NCBI GenBank assembly: GCA_949529445.1
Contig: CATISA010000029.1
Location: 1-35,757, forward strand
Length of the DNA stretch: 35,757 bases
Origin: Alphaproteobacteria bacterium UBA4588
Lineage (GTDB): Bacteria > Pseudomonadota > Alphaproteobacteria > Puniceispirillales > Puniceispirillaceae
Direction of reading: 5' to 3'
How positions within the stretch are numbered: the stretch's first letter is position 1; every line of letters starts with the position of its first letter. Shown here in pieces: positions 22,260-31,425 of this stretch. Under the pieces are notes generated by a model. It made no database searches. It saw only the letters and a program-made list of their open reading frames with translations, and was not told where the DNA came from. Both the position numbers and the translations under genes were made by a program.

Positions 22260-23456
22260 TTATCCCCGTGCGACAGTAATCGCCTGATATGTTTCTGTAA
22301 TATCATGTGTACGGATAAACTGAGCACCTTGCTCAATAGCCTGAAGGCTGAGCGCTAAACTCCCAGCTAGCCGGTCCAAGGCATCACTGCCAGACGGTAC
22401 TGGACCATTTTGAAATATACTATCAGCTTTCATTAGTGACGATATACTTGACTTCCTCGATACACCTAACAGAATTGGCACACCAAGCCCGTGAAACAGG
22501 CTTGTCCAACGAATAATATCCAGATTATGTGCTACCGTTTTCCCGAACCCGTAACCCGGATCCAGCACAATATGGCTGCGTGGTACACCAGCGACCTCTA
22601 ATCGGTCACGACAGTCCCGTAGCGCATTGAACACATCTATCGGAGCAAAGTCATAATATGGGTTATCCTGCATAGTCTCAGGCGTACCTTGCATATGCAT
22701 TGCCATGACACCAAACCGGTCTGGGTTACGTTTGAAGCTATCCCGAGCCACTTCACTCGCCATTTTATCTCGAAATCCAGAAACATCATTAATTAAGCAG
22801 GCACCCGCAGTAATTGCAGCCCGCATCACCGCTGGCCGGCGTGTATCAGCCGATACGAGAATATTTTCGTGCGCCAACGATTCAATAACCGGAAGAATGC
22901 GGGCTAATTCCTGCTGTTCTTTTACAGGTTTTGCACCGGGACGTGTTGATTCACCTCCAACATCTACAAGGCTGGCCCCGTCTACCAGCATCTGGCGCGC
23001 ACCGGCAATCGCCTTATCTGATTCTAAATGAATACCGCCATCAGAAAAACTATCTGGCGTAACGTTCACAATACCCATCAGATGCGGCCTGTCCATCTTC
23101 AGACCGACAATATCAGCACGTGGTGTTGTTAAATCATGCAAAAGACTATCGGCACGCGCTTTATCAGCTGACGCTGTGCGGTAGCTCTCATAATCAGTGC
23201 GCCAAACAGTAAAAGGCGCTGCCCGCCCTTCAGCCGACCGCATAACAACATCAATTAAACAAAAGCTCTGCCAGCCACCAGCAAGGCGCAGATAAGGACA
23301 ATCATAAAGGCTGCCACCAGATTCGGCGATAGCCGGATCATTTGCTGCAATAAGCGATATAGGACGCAACCATGTTTCTTGCTCATCAGGCAGAGCTGGA
23401 AGGCCCTGTGCTTTAGCAACATAACGCAATGCGCTTGTCATTATTGTTTCATACAT
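22260..23456 (-). CDS. folP: Dihydropteroate synthase FolP with N-terminal extension
   Basis: FolP condenses p-aminobenzoate with dihydropterin pyrophosphate in folate synthesis, and is the sulfonamide target. The TIM-barrel domain begins near residue 124 with RPHLMGIVNVTPDSFSDGG. It continues with DVGGESTRPGAKPV, LINDVSGF, LDPGYGFGKT and LLGVSRKS, and ends with RTHDI. About 120 residues before this domain are not part of the standard enzyme and I cannot assign them. The start is uncertain: ATG 23456 (398 residues) is used here, with ATG 23441 and TTG 23465 as alternatives, and none has a strong ribosome site. Confidence 0.93.
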   Translation of the reverse strand: MYETIMTSALRYVAKAQGLPALPDEQETWLRPISLIAANDPAIAESGGSLYDCPYLRLAGGWQSFCLIDVVMRSAEGRAAPFTVWRTDYESYRTASADKARADSLLHDLTTPRADIVGLKMDRPHLMGIVNVTPDSFSDGGIHLESDKAIAGARQMLVDGASLVDVGGESTRPGAKPVKEQQELARILPVIESLAHENILVSADTRRPAVMRAAITAGACLINDVSGFRDKMASEVARDSFKRNPDRFGVMAMHMQGTPETMQDNPYYDFAPIDVFNALRDCRDRLEVAGVPRSHIVLDPGYGFGKTVAHNLDIIRWTSLFHGLGVPILLGVSRKSSISSLMKADSIFQNGPVPSGSDALDRLAGSLALSLQAIEQGAQFIRTHDITETYQAITVARG

Positions 23457-23542
23457 CACCAGCAAGCCTGCCTAGGTTAGCCTCGTGGGGGGGTATAATC
23501 ACAGCTTGACCGCCAGCACGCCATCCGCACCTCACAGTGCCC

Positions 23543-25483
23543 TTAAACGGGTTCTGATCCGGGGGTATCTGTATCGGGGCGCGTGCGTGAGCGCCCTCCT
23601 GTTGGCAGACCAGCGCGCGGGCGCTTTGCACGCGGCGTAGCTGGACTATCATCATCATCTATGTCAGCACGAGATAATGTGCCGCCGTCAACAATAATCT
23701 TGATTTCATCCCCATTAAGGGTTTCATATTCAAGCAGTCCTTGGGCCAACAACTCTAACTGTTTTGCGTTCTTTTTCAGAATTGCAGCAGCGTCTTTATA
23801 AGCGGTATCGACAATCCTGCGGATTTCACTGTCAATAACATCAGCTGTTGCGTCTGATAGGTTTTTCGACTGCGTCATAGACCGGCCAAGGAACACTTCC
23901 TGTTCATCGCCGCCATAAGCAAGAAAACCGAGCTTATCTGACATGCCCCACTCTGTGACCATACGGCGCGCAACATCTGTCGCCATGCGGATATCTGACG
24001 ATGCCCCTGTTGTGATTTTCTCCACACCAAAAATCTGTTCTTCAGCAATACGTCCACCACAGGCAACACGCAGATCTGCTAGCAATTTATCGACTGCCAT
24101 AGAAATACGGTCACCTTCAGGCAATCGCATCACCATACCCAATGCGCGGCCACGCGGTATGATAGTGGCTTTGTGAATAGGATCTGATGCCGGTGAATGA
24201 AGTGCAACAACCGCGTGCCCTGCTTCATGATAGGCCGTCAGTTTCTTTTCATCATCAGTCATTACCATAGAGCGACGCTCTGAGCCCATCATGACCTTAT
24301 CTTTGGATTCTTCGAATTCAGCCATCGAGACAGTACGCTTTCCCTTACGCGCAGCAAGAAGGGCTGCTTCATTCACCAAATTCGCAAGATCAGCACCTGA
24401 AAAGCCGGGTGTCCCGCGAGCGATGATGCGTGGCTCTACATCCCCTGCAAGCGGTGTTTTACGCATATGAACCTTCAAAATACGCTCACGGCCCATTACA
24501 TCGGGGTTGGGCACAACCACTTGCCGGTCAAAACGTCCTGGACGCAGTAATGCAGGATCTAGAACATCTGGTCTGTTGGTTGCTGCGATCAGGATAACAC
24601 CTTCATTTGCTTCAAACCCATCCATCTCAACCAGCATCTGATTGAGCGTCTGCTCACGCTCATCATTGCCGCCACGAACGCCAGCACCACGATGACGTCC
24701 AACAGCATCGATTTCGTCAATAAAGATAATACATGGCGCATTTTTCTTGCCTTGCTCAAACATATCACGCACGCGGCTTGCACCAACACCAACAAACATT
24801 TCAACAAAGTCAGAACCTGAAATGGTAAAGAACGGAACATTTGCTTCACCAGCAATCGCCCGTGCGAGCAATGTCTTACCGGTTCCAGGCGGACCGACAA
24901 GAAGCACGCCCTTTGGGATTTTACCGCCAAGCCGTTGAAATTTGCCTGGGTCCTTCAAAAATTCTACAACTTCTTCGAGTTCAGTTTTTGCTTCATCAAT
25001 CCCAGCAACATCTTCAAATGTAACACGCCCACTATGTTCTGTAAGAAGTTTTGCGCGCGATTTGCCAAACCCCATCGCGCCGCCTTTTCCACCGCCTTGC
25101 ATCTGCCGCATAAAGAAAATCCAAACCCCAATAAAGAGCAGCATTGGGAACCATGAAATCAGCACGGACAGGAATCCCGGCATATTACTCTCATCCGGAC
25201 GGGCATCGATGCGCACGTCATATTGGCTGAGGCTAGAGACAACATCTGCGCCGTCCGGCATGTAAGATGAGATAACGTCTCCCTCACGGGTCCGGCCTCG
25301 TAGGTTATTGCCTTCAATCATTACTTCTTTGACAGCGCCACTTTTCACCTGCGCAAGAAAGTCAGAATAAGCAACCTTGCTACTAGGCTGACCTGTTGTT
25401 GGAGCCTGAAAGATATTGAATAGCGCCATTAATGCAGCACCAATGATAAGCCATATTGCGATATTGCGTCCGAGGTTATTCAC
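23543..25483 (-). CDS. ftsH: ATP-dependent zinc metalloprotease FtsH
   Basis: FtsH is an inner-membrane AAA protease that removes damaged membrane proteins and regulatory targets such as sigma-32 and LpxC. The 646 residues have two transmembrane helices (about 7-25 and 104-125) flanking a small periplasmic domain. The AAA module has Walker A GPPGTGKT (197-204), Walker B IIFIDEID (252-259) and arginine-finger region RPGRFDRQ. The M41 protease has HEAGH (419-423) with third zinc ligand D497. The tail after about 610 is disordered, rich in Asp, Pro and Arg. It starts with GTG inside the tilS stop (GTGA), with AGGA (complement of 25492-25495) eight bases upstream. Confidence 0.97.
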   Translation of the reverse strand: MNNLGRNIAIWLIIGAALMALFNIFQAPTTGQPSSKVAYSDFLAQVKSGAVKEVMIEGNNLRGRTREGDVISSYMPDGADVVSSLSQYDVRIDARPDESNMPGFLSVLISWFPMLLFIGVWIFFMRQMQGGGKGGAMGFGKSRAKLLTEHSGRVTFEDVAGIDEAKTELEEVVEFLKDPGKFQRLGGKIPKGVLLVGPPGTGKTLLARAIAGEANVPFFTISGSDFVEMFVGVGASRVRDMFEQGKKNAPCIIFIDEIDAVGRHRGAGVRGGNDEREQTLNQMLVEMDGFEANEGVILIAATNRPDVLDPALLRPGRFDRQVVVPNPDVMGRERILKVHMRKTPLAGDVEPRIIARGTPGFSGADLANLVNEAALLAARKGKRTVSMAEFEESKDKVMMGSERRSMVMTDDEKKLTAYHEAGHAVVALHSPASDPIHKATIIPRGRALGMVMRLPEGDRISMAVDKLLADLRVACGGRIAEEQIFGVEKITTGASSDIRMATDVARRMVTEWGMSDKLGFLAYGGDEQEVFLGRSMTQSKNLSDATADVIDSEIRRIVDTAYKDAAAILKKNAKQLELLAQGLLEYETLNGDEIKIIVDGGTLSRADIDDDDSPATPRAKRPRAGLPTGGRSRTRPDTDTPGSEPV

Positions 25484-26865
25484 GTCTTAAATCCTGTTAT
25501 CATTAACGCTCCGGAATACTCACTTAACCGGGGCAGGGAAAAAACTGTCATTTTAGGGACATTACCGACCCCTGTTCGCCGAGCATCATGACACCATCTA
25601 CTCTGATACAAGGCAGATAACTCGTTATATGCTCCAAAGTGGGGTGTAACCCCTTCCGCGTCAAGAGGATGAAGCAGGGGAATCATCTGCCCAAATGCCG
25701 CAGGCACGCCGCGCAGCACCTGATAGTATGCTGACAGCTTGTCACGCTGGGCCCATCCTGCTTTACCAAGACGGGTAATCGTCCCGCGATGAGTGCTATG
25801 GATAAGCCATCGTTTATCAAACATAATAAAGCTATCTGCATCTATTATGACTGGGTCTGCATCCTGCCGGCCAAATTCCGGGCCAATCTGAAGAAGCCGG
25901 CCATTTGGGCGGAGAAGACAGCCCGATATTGTGCGTGTTTGTTGCTGGCACACCGCCAGAATAACCTTCGTAAGCGAGGCCTCAGACGGCGGATAATCAG
26001 GTGCGCCATGACGCAAGACAGCCTGACGGATAAGATACCTCTGCAATAAAGGGGGCGCATCCTGGAACGCAGAAAATGCCATGCTAGTCATAAGAGGGGT
26101 GATGCAACAAAATTGTTCAGCAAAAATATCAGCTTGTACGGCCATGACTGAGGTGAGTGTGCGGGCAGTATTACCAAGCCGGACAAGCTGGGCCGAAAAC
26201 CTCGATTCTTTGGCTAGAAAGTTACGGATACGCACCCGCTCATAAACCTGCTGGTCATTTGACGGGTCAGAAACCGTTGTGATGCCAGCCTCAGCGCAAT
26301 ACTGAATAAGCTCGGTTTTGGGAAGAGATATGAACGGGCGCACGCAGACGACACCATTAAGCAGCCTCGCAGGCAGAATACCGACTGCCCCGGCAAGCCC
26401 TGTTCCATGAGCTAGCCGCATTGCAATTGTTTCTGCCTGATCATCAAGATGATGGCCAAGCATAAGAATACCACCCCTGTCTTGGACATATGCCGTCAAT
26501 AAGGCAAAGCGTTGCTGGCGGGCCCATTCCATTTTTCCTGATACTGCCGGCGACGCCGGAACAGTCAGGCAGATGGCTGAAATACCACGCGTCTGTAACC
26601 GCCCAAGAACAGTTTGCGCTTCATTAGCTGAGGCGGCGCGAAGGCCATGGTCAACAATAAGCGCCTGATGGGGATGTCCTGTTATGCGGCACACCCTATC
26701 AACAACGTCACAAAGCGCCATACTGTCAGGCCCACCAGATACGGCCGTAAAGACGGGCTGGCCCGATCGCACAGCAGCACTATGGCGAAGCGCAGACAGA
26801 CAGGCTGAAACAGTATCATCAAGACAGGTGGCTGTTAATAGAGCCGGCTGGCCCTCCACCGCCAT
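25480..26865 (-). CDS. tilS: tRNA(Ile)-lysidine synthetase TilS
   Basis: TilS attaches lysine to C34 of the tRNA-Ile that reads AUA, changing both its codon and amino-acid identity; it is essential in most bacteria. The 461 residues carry the PP-loop SGGPDS (43-48), then [19 protein letters not shown] and the C-terminal TilS domain. The start codon abuts the cpoB stop and the stop overlaps the ftsH start by four bases. cpoB, tilS and ftsH are therefore probably read as one coupled unit. No strong ribosome site precedes the ATG. Confidence 0.94.
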   Translation of the reverse strand: MAVEGQPALLTATCLDDTVSACLSALRHSAAVRSGQPVFTAVSGGPDSMALCDVVDRVCRITGHPHQALIVDHGLRAASANEAQTVLGRLQTRGISAICLTVPASPAVSGKMEWARQQRFALLTAYVQDRGGILMLGHHLDDQAETIAMRLAHGTGLAGAVGILPARLLNGVVCVRPFISLPKTELIQYCAEAGITTVSDPSNDQQVYERVRIRNFLAKESRFSAQLVRLGNTARTLTSVMAVQADIFAEQFCCITPLMTSMAFSAFQDAPPLLQRYLIRQAVLRHGAPDYPPSEASLTKVILAVCQQQTRTISGCLLRPNGRLLQIGPEFGRQDADPVIIDADSFIMFDKRWLIHSTHRGTITRLGKAGWAQRDKLSAYYQVLRGVPAAFGQMIPLLHPLDAEGVTPHFGAYNELSALYQSRWCHDARRTGVGNVPKMTVFSLPRLSEYSGALMITGFKT

Positions 26866-28026
26866 TTAGTTAACGCAGCCGGAACCCGCTGACAGTTCGG
26901 CAAGACGGTTTGTGAAGCTGTCAGGTGGCTGGTCCAGAAAAGCTGGCAGTGATTGGTAGATGTTACAGGCCTGTTCATCATTGGCGAATTGGGCAACTGA
27001 TTCAGCAATCCAGAGTGTTGTGTCTACCAAGCGAGCATCACCATCATATAATTTATTAAAGCTCGTAAATGTCATCGCTGCATTTTCATACTGGCTCTGC
27101 ATAAATTGGACGCGTCCCAGCCAGAAGAGCGCATCTGCGGCCCGTTCATCATCTGGATGCAACTCACGGAACTCAGTAAATGCCGTTTCAGCGGTTGCAA
27201 GGTCATTGCGCAAAGCAAGGCCAAGGGCAAAACGATATTGGTCTTCAGCGCTAGCATCAGGTAAAATGGATAGTTTTGTGGCGGCTGGCTCTTCCTCACT
27301 AAGTGGCTCTATCGACCCTGTCTCATCATTTTCAGTCTTAGATGCGGCATCGGCATTGCCTGGCATTGCGGCAGAGTTTGCATCGGGTGACGATGCATCA
27401 GTATCTTGCGAGGCCCCCTGCTCAGACGCTGTCGGATCAGTATTCTCCTCGCTTTTTTCTAGCTGAGAATTCAAAGCATTTTCATCGATTGTCCAGACAG
27501 TTTCACCGGTAGTAACATCACGGCTCATACTGACTTCAGGCGCGTCTCCACCAGCTGTTACGTCCTGCTGTGCAAGCTGCGCACTCAAATCTGAATCTGA
27601 GAGACTTAACAATGTTTGCATACGTTTTTCAAGGCGAAGCACGCGGAATTCAACATCAGATGAAAGTTCAATTGTCCGTTTCATTCTTTGTTCAAGAATA
27701 TTTATTGAGTCTTCGAAATGCGCTAATTCCGCCTGAACAGATTTTAAATCAACAGACTGCCCTGACTCAGCAGCGACCGCTGAAGCAGAAGCTTGTTCAA
27801 TCTGAATTTTTAACGACCGCAATTCAGTTTCAATAATACCGGTCATCTCTTTCAAACTATTTTCTAATGTGTCCATACGAAGCTGCTGACGCGCCAGAAG
27901 CTGATTCGTACTATCAGCAGTTTGCGCCATCACAGGAGAGATAATCGCAAAACTAATCATCAGAACAACAGACCTTAGCATGCCATGTGCTGCAGACTGC
28001 GATGACCACGGAAGAAAATTTAACAT
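26866..28026 (-). CDS. cpoB: Cell division coordinator CpoB (YbgF), with long acidic linker
   Basis: CpoB is a periplasmic protein that links Tol-Pal-driven outer-membrane constriction with septal peptidoglycan synthesis. Read from ATG 28026 it has 386 residues. A signal sequence has its hydrophobic core at about 16-33, ending VMA-QT. A coiled-coil trimerisation region (about 35-130) comes next. A polar, acidic, Ala/Ser/Asp-rich linker spans roughly 155-260. A C-terminal TPR domain begins with AEDQYRFALGLALRNDLATA and contains DALFWLGRVQF. GTG 28038 and ATG 27981 are alternative starts. A strong terminator separates it from pal, so it may have its own promoter, but I could not identify one. 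Confidence 0.9.
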   Translation of the reverse strand: MLNFLPWSSQSAAHGMLRSVVLMISFAIISPVMAQTADSTNQLLARQQLRMDTLENSLKEMTGIIETELRSLKIQIEQASASAVAAESGQSVDLKSVQAELAHFEDSINILEQRMKRTIELSSDVEFRVLRLEKRMQTLLSLSDSDLSAQLAQQDVTAGGDAPEVSMSRDVTTGETVWTIDENALNSQLEKSEENTDPTASEQGASQDTDASSPDANSAAMPGNADAASKTENDETGSIEPLSEEEPAATKLSILPDASAEDQYRFALGLALRNDLATAETAFTEFRELHPDDERAADALFWLGRVQFMQSQYENAAMTFTSFNKLYDGDARLVDTTLWIAESVAQFANDEQACNIYQSLPAFLDQPPDSFTNRLAELSAGSGCVN

Positions 28027-28203
28027 ATTAGCTACCACTGTTAAGTCTCGATAAAAGAAATATTTGATACAGAACCGTTATTTTCATCATGAAGCGGGCG
28101 ACAAGATGATTCTATTAGCATGATTCAAAATTTAGGCCAAAAATAACGTTCAGAATTCCTAACACCAAAATTGGGCTGAAATTAGGCACTCATTACCAGC
28201 CAT
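28027..28203 (-). other. Intergenic region upstream of cpoB
   Basis: Because the pal terminator lies just upstream, this AT-rich stretch should contain the cpoB-tilS-ftsH promoter. Partial matches exist (for example TTGTCG, complement of 28099-28104) but none has a convincing -10 partner. No small gene or RNA is evident. Confidence 0.35.
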
Positions 28204-28239
28204 AAAAAAGGGTCTGCCTAGATTGCCCCAAGCAGACCC
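28204..28239 (-). terminator. Rho-independent terminator after pal
   Basis: On the minus strand GGGTCTGC (complement of 28232-28239) pairs perfectly with GCAGACCC (complement of 28210-28217), followed directly by six T (complement of 28204-28209). The eight-pair, GC-rich stem and immediate T-run make this the clearest intrinsic terminator in the window. It lies about 50 bases after the pal stop and should end the tol-pal transcript. Confidence 0.88.
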
Positions 28240-28286
28240 CAAAAATAGTGACGAGCTACCCAGAAAAGGGAACTAACTCTGTCGCC

Positions 28287-28796
28287 CTAGTTAAGGGCAG
28301 TTACAGCGCGTCTGTTCTTTGACCAAGCCGATTCGTTTGAACCAACAGCCATTGGACGCTCTTTACCGTAAGAGATTATCCGAATACGCGCGGAGTTCAC
28401 ACCTTTTGCAACCAAATAGTCGCGGGTCGCCGCAGCGCGACGTTCACCAAGCGCTAGGTTATATTCACGTGTACCGCGTTCATCGGCGTGCCCACCAATA
28501 AGAACGCGAAGAGTTGGTGACGCCTGCAAGAAAGCGGCTTGTCTATTCAGCGTTGCCTGAGCACTGTCTGTTAACGAAGCACTGTCAAAACCAAAAAGCA
28601 CCGTATCGCCCACTGATGCTAGCTGATTTTCGGCTGTTAGACCAGCCGAGCCAGTCTCAGAGCTTGCAGAAGCTTGAGCTTGAGCTTGCGATGAAGTTGC
28701 AGCCGAGCTTGTTGCATCACCAGAGGTAGTTGAAGCTGTTTCGCAAGCAGCGAAAAGGGCAGATGCTGCAAGGAGCGGTAAAAAGCGTTTAATCAT
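28287..28796 (-). CDS. pal: Peptidoglycan-associated lipoprotein Pal
   Basis: Pal is an outer-membrane lipoprotein that binds peptidoglycan and TolA/TolB, holding the envelope together at division. The 169 residues start with a lipoprotein signal with lipid cysteine at 18 (LFAAC). A low-complexity Ala/Ser/Thr/Gln tether (19-50) follows. The OmpA-like domain (about 62-169) carries the peptidoglycan-binding motif GHADERGT (102-109) and NLALGERRA (113-121). GGAGG (complement of 28805-28809) eight bases upstream is a very strong ribosome site, fitting an abundant protein. It is separated from tolB by 199 structured bases. Confidence 0.96.
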   Translation of the reverse strand: MIKRFLPLLAASALFAACETASTTSGDATSSAATSSQAQAQASASSETGSAGLTAENQLASVGDTVLFGFDSASLTDSAQATLNRQAAFLQASPTLRVLIGGHADERGTREYNLALGERRAAATRDYLVAKGVNSARIRIISYGKERPMAVGSNESAWSKNRRAVTALN

Positions 28797-28817
28797 GGAT
28801 TAGACCTCCAATGGCCC

Positions 28818-28835
28818 GTCCCGTCTCAACGGAAC
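28818..28835 (-). promoter_or_regulatory. Hairpin just upstream of the pal ribosome site
   Basis: On the minus strand GTTCCGT and ACGGGAC form a seven-pair stem (one G-T pair) over the tetraloop TGAG. It ends eight bases before the GGAGG of pal. It could stabilise the 5' end of a pal transcript or modulate ribosome access. Confidence 0.4.
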
Positions 28836-28838
28836 ATC

Positions 28839-28912
28839 AAAAAAAATGTATGCCGGCTAGAATTCGGACCTTATAAACAACGGATAAAGTAACCCAAACA
28901 CACCTAGCCGGC
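28839..28912 (-). terminator. Structured attenuator-like element between tolB and pal
   Basis: On the minus strand GCCGGCTAG (complement of 28904-28912) pairs perfectly with CTAGCCGGC (complement of 28852-28860). The 43-base interval contains a second stem, ACTTTAT/ATAAGGT, seven pairs with one G-T. Five bases after the outer stem comes a run of eight T (complement of 28839-28846). This has the parts of an intrinsic terminator, but with a branched, large-loop stem and a short gap before the T-run. It may therefore reduce rather than abolish read-through into pal. Confidence 0.5.
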
Positions 28913-28995
28913 TCAAAACTTCACTACTCAGAACATATTTGGGCACCAAAATCAACCTATATCTGCATCTAATAAGCCAATTTTATTAGTCATGT

Positions 28996-30384
28996 TTATT
29001 GAAGCAGCGGTGACCATGCCGGGTCACTTGCATCAGCAGGTGTATTAACGCGGCGTTCGTTAAATCCGGTTATATCCACGCGATAAAGATATGTTTGGCC
29101 GCCTTGACCATCATTTGAGACAGGTTCCTGCTTAAAATACATCAATACTCGCCCATTTGGTGCCCATGTCGGAGCCTCGACCAAGAAGCCACGCGCCAGA
29201 AGCCTCTCGCCACTGCCATCAACATTCATCACGCCAATAAAAAATTCGTTTTTAAACATCTTGGTAAAGGCAATGATATCGCCACGTGGAGACCAGACAG
29301 GCGTTGCATAACGCCCCTGACCAAAGCTAATACGCTTCACATTTTTGCCAGTAGCATCCATTATGTAGAGTTGCTGTGACCCGCCTCTATCAGAATTAAA
29401 GACAATTTTGCTGCCATCTGGCGCAAAGGAGGGTGATGTATCTATTGATGCAGAACGAGTTAATTGGCTCAAAGATTGCGTCCGCAAATCCATCTGGAAA
29501 ATATCCGTCCGACCATCTTGAGCGAGTGACATGATAAGCTTGTTACCATCTGGATCAAAACGAGGGGCAAATGTCATACCAGGAAAACTACCAAGCCGCT
29601 CTGTTCTGCCAGACGCAATATCCAGCAGATAAACATTTGGCTCATCGTTGAAATAGTTGAGATAAGCTACTTCATGCGCAGTTGGTGAAAAACGTGGCGT
29701 CAGCACTAAATCAAGCCCCGACGTTAGAAATTTATGGTTAAACCCATCTTGGTCCATAATTGCGAGCCGTTTTACCCGGCGGTCACGCGGCCCTGATTCA
29801 GAGACATACACAATCTGAGTATCAAAATAAGGGCTATCACCAGTAAATTCTTGATATACAAAATCAGCGATCTGATGGGCAATTCGGCGGATACCTGACT
29901 GGTTTGCCGACCCACCACCTTCGGTAATATTCCGCTGCGATACAATGTCCCACAAAACAAATTCGATTTGCAACAGTCCATCTGCATCTAAAAACGCTGA
30001 ACCAACAAGAAGTCCTTTTGCGCCCAGTGGAGTCCAGTTTGAAAAGTCAGGGCGAATAGAGGGCGATTCAGGTGGCTTAATAAAGGCAGCGCTATCAACC
30101 GCACTAAACAACCCTGAACTCACCAAATCATCCGAGATGATCTGTGATATCTGCCTGCCGACCTCTGATGGCAGGCCGTCCGGTCCTGTAAATTCAGCAA
30201 TTGCAACAGGAATAGGTGCTACCTGACCTTCGGTAATATCTAACCGTTGTGTCTGCGCACCTGCTGTGCCGACACTGAACACAAACAGCATTAAAGCACA
30301 TAGTAATAGTAGCAGAGACCGCCACAAAGCGGTTCCAGAGACGGTGTTTACAGGCGCACTTAAAATCATTATGTCCATTTTCAT
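28996..30384 (-). CDS. tolB: Tol-Pal system protein TolB
   Basis: TolB is a periplasmic protein with an N-terminal domain and a six-bladed beta-propeller that binds Pal and TolA. The 462 residues begin with a signal peptide (core about 22-37, GTAGA-QT). The TolB N domain follows (ITEGQVAPIPVAIAEF onward), then the propeller repeats: FSPTAHEVAYLNY, FDPDGNKLIMSLAQDG, FAPDGSKIVFNSDRGG, WSPRGDIIAFTKM and WAPNGRVLMYFKQ. ATG 30384 is the longest reading; ATGs at 30378 and 30369 are possible and none has a strong ribosome site. It follows tolA by 67 bases. Confidence 0.95.
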   Translation of the reverse strand: MKMDIMILSAPVNTVSGTALWRSLLLLLCALMLFVFSVGTAGAQTQRLDITEGQVAPIPVAIAEFTGPDGLPSEVGRQISQIISDDLVSSGLFSAVDSAAFIKPPESPSIRPDFSNWTPLGAKGLLVGSAFLDADGLLQIEFVLWDIVSQRNITEGGGSANQSGIRRIAHQIADFVYQEFTGDSPYFDTQIVYVSESGPRDRRVKRLAIMDQDGFNHKFLTSGLDLVLTPRFSPTAHEVAYLNYFNDEPNVYLLDIASGRTERLGSFPGMTFAPRFDPDGNKLIMSLAQDGRTDIFQMDLRTQSLSQLTRSASIDTSPSFAPDGSKIVFNSDRGGSQQLYIMDATGKNVKRISFGQGRYATPVWSPRGDIIAFTKMFKNEFFIGVMNVDGSGERLLARGFLVEAPTWAPNGRVLMYFKQEPVSNDGQGGQTYLYRVDITGFNERRVNTPADASDPAWSPLLQ

Positions 30385-30451
30385 CTCAAAATTCTTATTA
30401 TTAAAATCAGCACTTCAAAAATGCTACTCGATATCTCCACTGGCATTACCT

Positions 30452-31423
30452 TCACATATTTATCGGGTCAAACCCAAATATGAATTCTTTCCACAGCTCA
30501 TATTTCTCTACTGGCAGCGGTAATGGGCTCGCTTCTAAAATAGCACTGCGCGCAGCACGAGCCGCTACACTGAAAAGTTTATCTCTATTAAAACGTGATT
30601 TATCAACGATTTCAGCTCTGGTAACCTCGCCGTCAGGCTCCAGCTTTACAAAAATATCTACTTTGAGCTGCCGAGCACCTTTTGCGCCAACAGGCGGGGT
30701 CCAATGTTTAGAGATATGCGAGCGCAACCGATCAATGTCTGACACACCTAACGGCATGATAGATGAACTAGACGGCGTTTTAAGAGCATCCCCGACAGCA
30801 GCTGTCAAATTTTGGGCTAGTTTTTTATTGAGGGCTTTTTTCTGTGCCTTCTGGTTTTCTTCAGCTTCTTTCGCTTGGGTCGCTTCTGCAAGATTCTGAA
30901 GCAGGCCATTTAAGGCATCTGCCTTTTCTTTCTGGCGGCTTTTCTGCGCTAATTTATTCGGCTTTACCTTTGGGCTAGGTATCGCTTTGTTCTGCTGCGG
31001 CTTTGGCCGTGATACAGGAACTGACACCGGCTTTTTATTTGCCTGTGGTGCCTTGGGTTTTGGCCGCGTTACAGGCGCACTCGCTATTTTAGTTGGCAGA
31101 ATTTCTACAGCGTCAGCAACAGGTTTAGGCGCCGCTTTTGGCGTTGGCTTGGCTTGGGCTACTGGTTTTGGCACAGGGGCTGGCGGTGGCGGTTTTTTAC
31201 GTGTTTCTTCTTGTTCAATATCCGCAGCCTTCCCGCCACTCTCGGCAGTAGCAAGATTTGTATTGGGAACAGTCCTGACAATATCAACAACGATAAGAGG
31301 CTGAATATCGGTTTCATCAGAATTGAAAAAAGGCCAGCCGATGGTAAACAGTGTGACTACCAGAATATGAAATCCAAGCGAGAGAGCAATAGGCTGCTTG
31401 AAAAACTGTGCCATTCGCTGCAT
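30452..31423 (-). CDS. tolA: Tol-Pal system protein TolA
   Basis: TolA is an inner-membrane protein that spans the periplasm and passes proton-motive-force energy from TolQ-TolR to TolB-Pal. The 323 residues have one transmembrane helix (about 12-33). A long Pro/Lys/Ala-rich extended region spans about 75-165, then a helical Ala/Gln/Lys stretch (165-215). The C-terminal TolA/TonB-type domain spans about 228-323 (DRLRSHISKHWTPP, VDIFVKLEPDGEV). The low-complexity middle varies greatly between species. GAGGA precedes the ATG, and the gene begins two bases after the tolR stop. Confidence 0.92.
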   Translation of the reverse strand: MQRMAQFFKQPIALSLGFHILVVTLFTIGWPFFNSDETDIQPLIVVDIVRTVPNTNLATAESGGKAADIEQEETRKKPPPPAPVPKPVAQAKPTPKAAPKPVADAVEILPTKIASAPVTRPKPKAPQANKKPVSVPVSRPKPQQNKAIPSPKVKPNKLAQKSRQKEKADALNGLLQNLAEATQAKEAEENQKAQKKALNKKLAQNLTAAVGDALKTPSSSSIMPLGVSDIDRLRSHISKHWTPPVGAKGARQLKVDIFVKLEPDGEVTRAEIVDKSRFNRDKLFSVAARAARSAILEASPLPLPVEKYELWKEFIFGFDPINM

Positions 31424-31425
31424 CC

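Noticed and set aside
23494-23499. Perfect TATAAT on the plus strand in the ftsH-folP gap
   Set aside because: No -35 partner at 16-18 bases, and no plus-strand gene lies downstream. The adjacent run of seven G makes a chance match likely.
26960-27466. 168-residue plus-strand open frame opposite cpoB
   Set aside because: It mirrors the low-complexity Asp/Ser/Ala linker and TPR codons of cpoB, giving an artificial Ser/Ala/Val-rich protein. No ribosome site or family match.
31070-31200. Repeat-like Pro/Lys tracts as a possible tandem repeat or CRISPR-like array
   Set aside because: They are protein-level low complexity in the TolA stalk, with no regular DNA repeat unit or spacer spacing.
30987-31304. 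Glycine-rich plus-strand open frame opposite tolA
   Set aside because: The Gly/Phe/Ala pattern is the complement of the Pro/Lys/Ala repeats of TolA, not a real glycine-rich protein.
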